Source: Bacteroidaceae bacterium (lineage in GTDB: Bacteria > Bacteroidota > Bacteroidia > Bacteroidales > Bacteroidaceae). From it: a stretch of 32,975 bases of DNA. Of the stretch, positions 8,305 through 15,392 are shown piece after piece (position 1 is the stretch's first letter; each line of letters begins with the position of its first letter). The stretch spans positions 1-32,975 of the forward strand of contig JAFQBF010000091.1 in the NCBI GenBank assembly GCA_017416735.1, in the 5' to 3' direction. The translations under genes and the position numbers were made by a program. The notes beneath the pieces were generated by a model. It was not told where the DNA came from. It worked only from the letters and a program-made list of their open reading frames with translations, and did not search any database.

Positions 8305-11300
8305 ATGAAAAAGAAAACACTTCTCCCTTACAAACAAGCGTTGCTCTACGGAACAGCCGTTTCTCTCCTGCTTTTCGGATGTGGGACAAAAGGGAACGCA
8401 CCAGAGTCATTCGAACGCTCTGAATATTATACCCGAGGAATCGGCCAGTATCCAGGCTCTCCGGCCGAAGACTTCTCGCCCAATCTGAAACCCGATTACG
8501 ACAACTACCGGAACATCGCGAAGTTGCGTACAGCTTATCACTCGTCCAGTTACGATTACAACCTTACAGCACAACTCGCAACCGACGGAATCATCACCAG
8601 CCAAGAGCCGCAATACATCACGATGAGTACTCCCGAAGGGAAAATTGCCAAGCGAGAAAGCGAATGGAGCTTGGACAATGGCCCGTTTTCCCGAAACACC
8701 ATTTTGGGAGAGAATACTTACGTTCTGTTCTCATTGGCCAACTGGAGTGCCCAAGCAGATGAAATCCGATTATCCGGAAATGTAGTCTTTAACAATGACC
8801 AAGCCAAAGAAGGTTATGAAATCATTTGCCAGGGTTCGAACAACGGAACTGAATGGACAGAATTGGGCAAAATAAGCGGCAAGGAGTTACCGGGCAAGCC
8901 CATCCGTTTCCGCATGCATTCAGACCCGAACAAGGTGACAAAGCAAGCGGTATCGTCTGTCAGAATGCTCAAAGAAACCATCCCTTTCCATACCACAGGA
9001 GCCTATGCACAATACAGAGTCGTACTAAAGATGAAAGGTGCCATCAACTGGGGCTTCACCGCTATTGACTTTTTCCATCAAGGCGAACAAGTCAACCTTC
9101 TGCCTTCCCAATTCTTCAGCAGCACCTGGATGAGCGCCGGCAACGAAGAAGAATGGATTTATGTAGATTTGGGAAGCCGCTCGGAATTCGACCGAATCAA
9201 GTTACACTGGATTCAGAAAGCCAGCCAAGGAAAGATTCAGACTTCCGACGATGCCCAAAACTGGAAAGACCTGGCCAACTTACCGGGTGGCGATGCTGCC
9301 ACCGACGAGATAGCCTGCAACGGCAAAGCCCGCTATGTACGTGTGCTGATGCAGCAACCCGCCAACGGCCAACACTATATGCTGAGCGAAATCGAAGTGA
9401 TGGGTAAAGGTGGATTGGTGGCCCAGCCGCTCCCGCAACCCCAATCCGAAGGAAAGACTTATCCGCTATCGGGAGGCAACTGGATGCTGCAACGTGCTTC
9501 AGCGGTTTCTGCCAATGGCGAAAGCATTTCCAAGCCCGATTTCAGCACCAGCGACTGGGTTATAGCGACCGTACCGGGCACTGTCCTGACCAGCTACAAG
9601 AATATCGGTGCCGTGCCTAATCCGAACTACGCCGACAACATCTTCCAGATATCCGAATCGTTCTTCAATTCCAACTTCTGGTATCGAAATGAATTCGAAG
9701 TACCCGAAGGCTTCAAGCAAGAACGCCTGTTCCTGAACTTTGACGGTATCAACTGGAAAGCCAACATCTACCTGAACGGAACCAAGCTTGGCCTGATGGA
9801 AGGTGCCTTTGTGCGTGGTATGTACGATATAACCAAGCATATCGTTGCCGGCAAGAACGTGCTGGCCATAGAAATTGTCAAGAACGCACACATCGGTGCC
9901 GTGAAGGAAAAGTACGAAAAGAACACCGACTTCAACGGGGGTATCCTGGGTGCCGACAATCCTACATTCCACGCCTCCATCGGTTGGGATTGGATTTCAA
10001 CCATCCGCGGACGCAACATCGGTATCTACGATGATGTCTATTTGACCACCTCCGGCAAGGTCACCATTCAAGACCCGTTCGTGCAAACCTCCTTGGCCTT
10101 GCCCGATACCACCGCAACCTTGACTCCCGAAATCATCGTCAAGAACCATGAAGGCCAACCGGTAAAAGGTATATTGAGCGGCCAGGTGGGAGACATCCGT
10201 TTCGAGCAACCGGTAGAGCTGGCAGCTAACGAAGAAAAAGCCGTATCCTTCTGTCCGGACAAGTTTACCCAGCTGAAGGACCAGACCTTGAACCTGTGGT
10301 GGCCGAAAGGCTACGGCTCACCTTATCTGTACGAGGCCAACTTTACCTTCAGCATCGACGGACAAGTGTCCGATACCGAAGACTTCCAGGTAGGTATCCG
10401 TCAGATGGACTTCAATGAAGACAACGGCATCTTGAGTCTCTTTGTGAACGGACGCCGCTTCATCGGCCGTGGAGGTAACTGGGGCTTCGGCGAAAACAAC
10501 CTCAACTACCGCGGACGTGAATACGACATCGCCGTGGCCCATCACGCCAACATGAACTTCACCATGATGCGTAACTGGGTAGGCCAGATAGGCGATGGAG
10601 AGCTATACGAAGCCTGCGACCGACACGGCATCATGGTATGGCAAGACTTCTGGTTGGCCAATCCGGCCGACGGTCCGGATCCTTATTATCCCGATATGTT
10701 CATCACCAACGCCGAGGACTATGTGAAGCGTATCCGTAGCCATGCTTCCATCGGTATCTATTGCGGCCGTAACGAAGGCTTCCCGCCTAAGTACATCGAC
10801 GATGCCCTCCGCCGCATTGTGAAGGCCGAACATCCGGGCATCCACTATATCTCCAGCTCGGCCGATGAAGTGGTGAGCGGCCATGGCCCTTACCGTGCCC
10901 TTCCGGTAAAGGAATACTTCACCCTGAAGAACGGAAGCGACAAGTTCCATAGCGAACGGGGTATGCCGAACGTTATGAACTACGAAAGCTTGGCCCGCAC
11001 CCTCAAGCCGGAAGACCTCTGGCCACAAAGCGGCAAGTGGGGTCAGCACGACTATACCATGGAAGGCGCCCAAGGCGGTGCTTCCTTCAACGCCATCATC
11101 GAGAAAGGCTTCGGCCAACCGCAAAGTGCCAAAGAATTCACCGACCTGGCCCAGTGGGTAAACTACAGCGGCTATCGGGGCATGTTCGAATCGCGTAGCC
11201 TCCACCGCAAGGGCTTGTTGCTGTGGATGACACACCCGGCATGGCCGTCGATGGTATGGCAAACTTACGACTATTATTTCGAACCGACCGCCGCTTACTT

Positions 11301-11913
11301 CGGTTGCATGAAGGCCAACGAACCGCTTCACATCCAGTGGAACCCGGCTACCGACGAGGTGGAAGTGGTGAACTACAGCGCAGGTGCTCATCCTTCGCTC
11401 ATCGCCAAGGCACAAGTCATCAACATGGACGGCTCCGTAGTATGGGAAAAGGAAGTCACCTTGAGCAGTAACGAAGACACCACCGAAAAGTGTATCAAGC
11501 TGGAATTCCCAAGTCAGGTTTCATCGGCCCACTTCGTCAAGCTCTACCTGACCGAAAACGGCAAGGTGGTATCCGACAATTTCTACATCCGTGGCACCGA
11601 GGACGGCAATTACCAGGCCATCAAGCAGATGCCGAAGGTTAGCCTGCAACAGGAAGTGAACACGCAGAAGGTGAACGATGCATTCTGGAGCGGAAGCATC
11701 ACACTCAAGAACACCAGCCAGACTCCTGCCTTGATGATTCGCATCAATATAGTAGGGGCAGAAGACGGCGACCAGATACTGCCGATGTTCTATAGCGACA
11801 ACTACTTCTCGTTGCTTCCGGGCGAAGAAAAGACCATCACCTTCCATTGGAAGGATGAAGACACCCGAGGCAATGCCCCAAAGGTCGTGGCAAGCGGTTA
11901 CAATGTAAAATAA
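8305..11913 (+). CDS. GH2 family glycoside hydrolase lipoprotein with F5/8-type C (discoidin) modules
   Basis: A 1202-aa lipoprotein; the ATG at 8305 precedes a signal peptide ending at lipobox LLFGC (Cys26). Residues about 50-270 form a discoidin-like region, and about 280-375 a second F5/8-type C carbohydrate-binding module (WIYVDLGSRSEFDRIKLHW to YMLSEIEVMG). From about 395 the GH2 sugar-binding jelly roll (SDWVIATVPGTVL, FDGINWKANIYLNG), the Ig-like domain and the TIM barrel follow. Catalytic candidates are E824 in YCGRNEG (acid/base) and E884 in FHSERG (nucleophile). The barrel style resembles exo-beta-glucosaminidase/beta-mannosidase-like GH2 enzymes, but the sugar specificity is not decided. 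It probably acts at the cell surface or in the periplasm. Confidence 0.92.
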   Translation: MKKKTLLPYKQALLYGTAVSLLLFGCGTKGNAPESFERSEYYTRGIGQYPGSPAEDFSPNLKPDYDNYRNIAKLRTAYHSSSYDYNLTAQLATDGIITSQEPQYITMSTPEGKIAKRESEWSLDNGPFSRNTILGENTYVLFSLANWSAQADEIRLSGNVVFNNDQAKEGYEIICQGSNNGTEWTELGKISGKELPGKPIRFRMHSDPNKVTKQAVSSVRMLKETIPFHTTGAYAQYRVVLKMKGAINWGFTAIDFFHQGEQVNLLPSQFFSSTWMSAGNEEEWIYVDLGSRSEFDRIKLHWIQKASQGKIQTSDDAQNWKDLANLPGGDAATDEIACNGKARYVRVLMQQPANGQHYMLSEIEVMGKGGLVAQPLPQPQSEGKTYPLSGGNWMLQRASAVSANGESISKPDFSTSDWVIATVPGTVLTSYKNIGAVPNPNYADNIFQISESFFNSNFWYRNEFEVPEGFKQERLFLNFDGINWKANIYLNGTKLGLMEGAFVRGMYDITKHIVAGKNVLAIEIVKNAHIGAVKEKYEKNTDFNGGILGADNPTFHASIGWDWISTIRGRNIGIYDDVYLTTSGKVTIQDPFVQTSLALPDTTATLTPEIIVKNHEGQPVKGILSGQVGDIRFEQPVELAANEEKAVSFCPDKFTQLKDQTLNLWWPKGYGSPYLYEANFTFSIDGQVSDTEDFQVGIRQMDFNEDNGILSLFVNGRRFIGRGGNWGFGENNLNYRGREYDIAVAHHANMNFTMMRNWVGQIGDGELYEACDRHGIMVWQDFWLANPADGPDPYYPDMFITNAEDYVKRIRSHASIGIYCGRNEGFPPKYIDDALRRIVKAEHPGIHYISSSADEVVSGHGPYRALPVKEYFTLKNGSDKFHSERGMPNVMNYESLARTLKPEDLWPQSGKWGQHDYTMEGAQGGASFNAIIEKGFGQPQSAKEFTDLAQWVNYSGYRGMFESRSLHRKGLLLWMTHPAWPSMVWQTYDYYFEPTAAYFGCMKANEPLHIQWNPATDEVEVVNYSAGAHPSLIAKAQVINMDGSVVWEKEVTLSSNEDTTEKCIKLEFPSQVSSAHFVKLYLTENGKVVSDNFYIRGTEDGNYQAIKQMPKVSLQQEVNTQKVNDAFWSGSITLKNTSQTPALMIRINIVGAEDGDQILPMFYSDNYFSLLPGEEKTITFHWKDEDTRGNAPKVVASGYNVK

Positions 11914-11973
11914 TCCGATTGTAACAAACAAGGAATGAGGATTGAATCAAAATAGAGATCCTTCCTCTATCAA

Positions 11974-12006
11974 TGTGTCATTCTGAGCGAAGCTCAGGAT
12001 GACACA
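11974..12006. terminator. REP-type hairpin after the GH2 gene
   Basis: TGTGTCATTCTGAGC (11974-11988), loop GAA, then GCTCAGGATGACACA (11992-12006): a 15-bp stem with one wobble pair, followed by a T-rich stretch. It belongs to the same GTCATYCTG repeat family seen at 4056 and probably also acts as a terminator. Confidence 0.7.
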
Positions 12007-12022
12007 ATTTTTATTTAGTTAC

Positions 12023-12172
12023 TCACCAATCGCGGTACTCGTTCCACATCAGCAGGCCTTCCATCGCCTCGGCATCAAATTCCTCGTCCACAGAGGCTGT
12101 GCATGCCAGCGAGCGCTTGCTTTCTGGCAGTTTTTGTATGTGCGCGAGGTTCTCATTGACAAACTTGTCATT
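12023..12172 (-). pseudogene. Possible remnant of a leftward gene (49 codons, no start)
   Basis: In the 438-nt gap between the GH2 and GH16 genes, the minus strand is open for 49 codons from 12172 to a TGA at 12025-12023. The peptide is acidic and protein-like (it contains NENLAHIQKLPESK and ends LLMWNEYRDW) and the DNA is richer in GC than its surroundings. It has no ATG, GTG or TTG at its front and is preceded by two consecutive in-frame TGA codons. Upstream of those the same frame is open for about 30 codons from an ATG pair near 12270. This looks like the tail of a decayed gene, but I do not recognise the family, and chance cannot be excluded. Confidence 0.3.
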
Positions 12173-12287
12173 TCATCAGACAACGATAATAAAAACAATT
12201 ATTTTTACGTCCTTACCGACGGTCCTGTTCATATAATACACCGCCAAACGTATCCCTATTTTCTCCATCATTTCACTTGCGAAAAAG

Positions 12288-12318
12288 TTGAATTTATCAG
12301 ATTTAATCGCTACATTTG
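12288..12318 (+). promoter_or_regulatory. Promoter of the GH16 gene
   Basis: TTG (12288-12290), a 20-nt spacer and TACATTTG (12311-12318) match the Bacteroidetes consensus. The start codon follows 33 nt downstream. Confidence 0.6.
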
Positions 12319-12351
12319 CGGATACATATAGAACCTAAAAATCCAATCGTC

Positions 12352-13422
12352 ATGAAAAAAGTTGCTTTAGCCCTATGTGCACTATTGGCCAGCTCGGTCA
12401 TCTATTACGGCTGCACACCTTCCGGTCAAGAACCGGCCATCGAATCATTCCGCCTCGTTGCATGGGACAATGCCAATGACGGGCAAATAGACCAGGAATC
12501 CGGCATTGTCCACGTCCGCCACATCAGTTCCGGCGAACAGGTGATGAACGTCGATTACACCTTGTCCGACGGCTCAGAAATCACCCCTGACCCACAGACC
12601 TTGATCAGGAACTGGCCGGAGAAAATCAATTTCACCGTCAAGAATGGAAACAAGTCCAAAGAATATACCGTCATTCTATCCGATTATGTGAAGCCGGAAG
12701 ACGAGCAGCAAGGCCCCGAATGGAAAATCACATGGAACGATGAGTTCAATGCATCTACCATTGACACGATCGTGTGGAGCAAGACCCCGAGAACCCAGTC
12801 GCATTGGGCAAGAAAGATGACCGATGCCGAAGACCTTTATGAGCTGAAGGACGGAAAGCTGTTCCTGTACGGAAAGAAGAATCTGAACCACCCGGAAGAC
12901 ACCATCGACCATCTGACCGGCGGCATTTGGGGACGCGACAAGAAGTGTTTTACTTTAGGCAGAATGGATGTGCGTGCCAAGTTGACTCCAGGAAAGGGCT
13001 TCTGGCCTGCCATCTGGCTTTTACCGCAAGGCAACAACAAGCCTTATAGTGAAGGAGGCGAACTGGATGTAATGGAGCGTCTGAATTTCGACAACTTCGC
13101 TTATCAAACCATGCATACTCGCTATACCAACTTGGTGAACCGTGCGAATCCGAAAAACTTCACAACCCATCCAATCCTTGTGGACGACTACAACACATAT
13201 TCGGTTATCGTAAGCACAGAGAAGGTTCAATATCTGATTAACAATGAGGTAACTCACGAATATCCGAACTTGGGTCTCGAATATCAGTTCCCGTTTACAT
13301 CGAATGCATACTATGTGGTCTTGAGTGCCCAATTGGGAGGTGACTGGGTAGGTGAAATCGACCTCAAGGGAGAAACCGTCTATATGAGCATTGACTGGGT
13401 TCGGATTTACTACAAGAAATAA
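12352..13422 (+). CDS. GH16 family beta-glucanase-like lipoprotein
   Basis: A 356-aa lipoprotein. The ATG at 12352 gives a signal peptide with a YYGC lipobox (Cys21); a longer frame from 12316 runs through the promoter and is rejected. Residues about 25-110 form an Ig-like, DUF5018-type domain (IESFRLVAWDNA to EYTVILSDYV). Residues 124-356 are a GH16 jelly roll. Its signature GGELDVMERLN gives E237 (nucleophile), D239 and E242 (acid/base) in the ExDxxE pattern without a beta-bulge residue ambiguity. FWPAIWLLPQ and the terminal SIDWVRIYYKK are typical of laminarinase-like members. It likely cleaves a beta-glucan or related algal or plant glycan at the cell surface. It has its own promoter and a palindromic terminator. 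Confidence 0.93.
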   Translation: MKKVALALCALLASSVIYYGCTPSGQEPAIESFRLVAWDNANDGQIDQESGIVHVRHISSGEQVMNVDYTLSDGSEITPDPQTLIRNWPEKINFTVKNGNKSKEYTVILSDYVKPEDEQQGPEWKITWNDEFNASTIDTIVWSKTPRTQSHWARKMTDAEDLYELKDGKLFLYGKKNLNHPEDTIDHLTGGIWGRDKKCFTLGRMDVRAKLTPGKGFWPAIWLLPQGNNKPYSEGGELDVMERLNFDNFAYQTMHTRYTNLVNRANPKNFTTHPILVDDYNTYSVIVSTEKVQYLINNEVTHEYPNLGLEYQFPFTSNAYYVVLSAQLGGDWVGEIDLKGETVYMSIDWVRIYYKK

Positions 13423-13448
13423 GACAGTGACGATTCCGTGACAGTATA

Positions 13449-13481
13449 TTTGTCATCCAGAGTTTCGCTCTGGATGACAAA
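13449..13481. terminator. Perfect 14-bp stem terminator (REP type) after the GH16 gene
   Basis: TTTGTCATCCAGAG (13449-13462), loop TTTCG, CTCTGGATGACAAA (13468-13481). It lies between the convergent GH16 and small lipoprotein genes and carries an A-tract on the plus strand, which is a T-tract for the leftward gene. It shares the TGTCATCC core with the other hairpins. Confidence 0.75.
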
Positions 13482-13499
13482 AAATGATACATATCCCCG

Positions 13500-14021
13500 T
13501 CACTTCAAGGCCTTGCGGCGGATGTCGATAAGAGGACAGGGCGTATCCTTGGCTACCTCCTCACCGTTCAGCTTGAAGGAGCGGATGCCTTTCGGCTCAC
13601 CCTTTTTCCATTTGATGCGCGAGGAGAACTTGACTTCATCCACCGAACGGTCTCCCCATTCCAGGGTGATGGTTTCGTTCTCGTATGTATCCGAGCCATC
13701 CAGTTGCCCAAAGACCAAGGCATATCGTCCGTCCTTCAGCTGGGTGGTATAGATGCCACGCAGAATAGCCAGAAAGAAACGACTCTGAGGCGGCAACACA
13801 TCCTTCTCGTAAGTCTTTCCCCGATAGGTAGCCTTGACGGGCAAATCGGCGTATGTACCCGGTGTGGTAGGGTCAAGCAGGTCCTCGCCATCCGCACCGG
13901 TCAGCGTGAAATGAATTTCGATTGGGGCAAAGTCATAAATCATGTCACCATTGCCGTTTTCGCAGGCCGAAAAGCCCAAGAACATCGCCACAAGGGCTGT
14001 CAATAACCATAGCTTCTTCAT
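13500..14021 (-). CDS. Small lipoprotein of unknown function
   Basis: A 173-aa predicted lipoprotein. The ATG at 14021 gives MKKLWLLTAL and a lipobox-like GFSAC (Cys20); the open frame extends further upstream but this passes through the likely promoter. The mature part starts with ENGNGDM and an apparent beta-rich domain (APIEIHFTLTGADGEDLL, KATYRGKTYEKDVLP), followed by FLAILRGIYTTQLKDGRYALVFGQLDG. There is no catalytic motif, and I do not recognise a named family with confidence. It resembles the many single-domain surface lipoproteins of Bacteroidales. It converges with the GH16 gene across a shared hairpin, so a functional link is not implied. Confidence 0.75.
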   Translation of the reverse strand: MKKLWLLTALVAMFLGFSACENGNGDMIYDFAPIEIHFTLTGADGEDLLDPTTPGTYADLPVKATYRGKTYEKDVLPPQSRFFLAILRGIYTTQLKDGRYALVFGQLDGSDTYENETITLEWGDRSVDEVKFSSRIKWKKGEPKGIRSFKLNGEEVAKDTPCPLIDIRRKALK

Positions 14022-14107
14022 GTTGCTTCTGTTTTTCAATGAATACTTTTTATCTATAAAATGCAACAACAGCCGAAATATTGCATCAACTGATAGATAT
14101 TTTTTCG

Positions 14108-14115
14108 CAAACATA
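14108..14115 (-). promoter_or_regulatory. Candidate -7 element for the small lipoprotein gene
   Basis: TATGTTTG on the minus strand (14115-14108) fits TAnnTTTG. No good -33 element is visible. It implies a leader of about 80 nt. Confidence 0.35.
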
Positions 14116-14178
14116 GCGATATTTTTTGAAAATTCGCTGTGCTTCAGGTTCTTTAACAAGCATAAGGTCAAAACGCTT

Positions 14179-14352
14179 GTGTCATCAACGTCATCAGTTT
14201 TCAGTTAAAATACACGCTATGACTTGATGCAAAAAGAAAATTTTATTATTATATTATTAAATTATAATATAATAATAAAAATTTATTACCTATATTTCCA
14301 AGACAAGCAACTGCACTCAAAACAAACTGAAAACTGATGACGTTGATGACAC
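14179..14352. repeat. MITE-like element: 28-bp perfect inverted repeats around an AT-rich nested palindrome
   Basis: The sequence at 14179-14206 (starting GTGTCATCAACG) is repeated exactly in inverse at 14325-14352, a 28-bp perfect inverted repeat. The 118-bp interior contains a second palindrome: the 17-bp arms at 14241-14257 and 14264-14280 are perfect and made only of A and T. There is no coding potential inside and no clear target duplication outside. Total length 174 bp. It fits a miniature inverted-repeat element or a large structured RNA/DNA cruciform. Confidence 0.6.
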
Positions 14353-14449
14353 TGAAGGCTGCGTGTGATGACACGCGAAGGCGAACCGCAGGATGCGCGA
14401 AGGCGAATAAAAAATTTGCCTTCGCCCGTGACAACAAATGCCAAAACAC

Positions 14450-14481
14450 TTGACAACCGCTATACAGATGTAGTATCTTTG
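14450..14481 (+). promoter_or_regulatory. Orphan promoter pointing into non-coding DNA
   Basis: TTG (14450-14452), 21 nt, TATCTTTG (14474-14481) fit the Bacteroidetes consensus. No credible reading frame follows on the plus strand before the terminator at 14630. Confidence 0.5.
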
Positions 14482-14499
14482 CGGTGTAAAGTTAAAGTT

Positions 14500-14530
14500 C
14501 ACCACAGAGTATAAAAAGTTTCACAGAGTT
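14500..14530. repeat. Half copy of the CACCACAGAG dispersed repeat
   Basis: CACCACAGAGT (14500-14510) followed by TCACAGAGTT (14521-14530) matches the arms of the full inverted repeat at 18709-18802. Confidence 0.55.
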
Positions 14531-14559
14531 CTTAAACTTTTTCTCCCTTTTCCATTTGA

Positions 14560-14594
14560 TGTCATCCTTCGTCAATTCGCTCTTCTGGATGACA
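14560..14594. repeat. TGTCATCC inverted repeat (REP family)
   Basis: TGTCATCC (14560-14567) and GGATGACA (14587-14594) flank a 19-nt centre. A third GGATGAC lies at 14607-14613. Fourth member of the palindrome family in the window. Confidence 0.55.
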
Positions 14595-14629
14595 AAAAAC
14601 GAGGGAGGATGACAAGACGGGCATGAAAA

Positions 14630-14662
14630 AGAGGATGCACTTCGATTGAAGCCGCACCCTCT
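14630..14662. terminator. Bidirectional intrinsic terminator
   Basis: AGAGGATGC (14630-14638) pairs with GCACCCTCT (14654-14662) with one wobble, and the inner CTTC/GAAG extends the stem. A T6 run follows on the plus strand, and CTCTTTTTC on the minus strand. It ends the leftward M56 operon. Confidence 0.7.
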
Positions 14663-14680
14663 ACTTTTTTGCGCTAACAG

Positions 14681-15391
14681 TTACTTTGCCGACATCTTCT
14701 GGATTTCCACCCCAATGACATAAAAATGCGGTGTGTTTTCTATATAATCAGACTCCATGGTCGAACTGATTTCCTGGGCTCCACAGAAACGGAGGAAACC
14801 GTATTTTTCATCCACCCAAAACGAGGCGAAGAAGACCAACGGGATAAACTTCCCTTCCTCGAACTTGTCGAGAATAAAAGGACGGCTTTCGTAACAATAA
14901 TCCACTTTATCGCTCTTAGGGAACTTCAGACCTTTCAAATTCAGCATACGGGCACTTTCGCCCATACCGTCCACTCCCATGTGTACCACCTTCGTCGAAT
15001 CGGTGTTGCCGGGGCGGAAGCTTACATACAACTTGGTACCTAATCGATAAATCCCCTTTTCCACATCAACAGCGGTTCCCTTGGCAAGGATTCTCTGCTG
15101 TGATTCTTCGGAAAATTCGTGAATCATGGAACGGTTGGACACCTTGAATTTGCCTACCTCCTTCCCCTTGATACTGTCGGTATATTCCTTTACCTTAAAA
15201 GTCAAGAGATAGCTTTCGTCCGCAAACTCCGAGATGTCGAACGAATAGACTTGATAACCGGATGCCTGAAGCAAGGGCAGATAATCTTCCATTGTGGCCT
15301 CCTGCTGCTTTAGCGATTGTGCAGAAACCGACATCACCATCCATAGAGACAAGATGCCGAATAGACAAACAGACTTTTTCATGCGCATCAT
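14681..15391 (-). CDS. Secreted protein of unknown function in the BlaI-M56 operon (DUF5041-like)
   Basis: A 236-aa protein with a cleavable signal peptide (MKKSVCLFGILSLW to SVSAQ) and no lipobox, so probably periplasmic or secreted. The first Met (15391) or the fourth codon Met (15382) could be the start. The mature protein is beta-rich (YLLTFKVKEYTDS, GTKLYVSFRPG, HFYVIGVEIQKM) and has no motif I can name. It vaguely recalls the Bacteroides DUF5041 family. Its start codon lies one base after the stop of the M56 gene, so translation is almost certainly coupled. It may be an effector or substrate of the sensor protease, though this is inferred from position alone. Confidence 0.75.
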   Translation of the reverse strand: MMRMKKSVCLFGILSLWMVMSVSAQSLKQQEATMEDYLPLLQASGYQVYSFDISEFADESYLLTFKVKEYTDSIKGKEVGKFKVSNRSMIHEFSEESQQRILAKGTAVDVEKGIYRLGTKLYVSFRPGNTDSTKVVHMGVDGMGESARMLNLKGLKFPKSDKVDYCYESRPFILDKFEEGKFIPLVFFASFWVDEKYGFLRFCGAQEISSTMESDYIENTPHFYVIGVEIQKMSAK

Positions 15392-15392
15392 T

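Larger units (their letters stand above)
14488..14670 (+). ncRNA. Candidate small RNA from orphan promoter to intrinsic terminator
   Basis: About 183 nt between a consensus promoter (14450-14481) and a hairpin with a T6 tail (14630-14670). The only frames inside are under 20 codons. The predicted transcript includes a CACCACAGAG repeat copy and a TGTCATCC hairpin. This is inference from signals only; it could equally be a promoter stranded by loss of its gene. Confidence 0.3.

Noticed and set aside
11999-12331. 110-codon plus-strand open frame in the GH2-GH16 gap
   Set aside because: It starts inside the terminator hairpin, ends past the GH16 promoter, and has a composition unlike a protein; the minus-strand remnant explains the openness better.
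14241-14280. AT-only palindrome considered as a replication origin or attachment site
   Set aside because: No DnaA-box cluster, no origin-linked genes and no integrase; it sits inside a larger inverted repeat.
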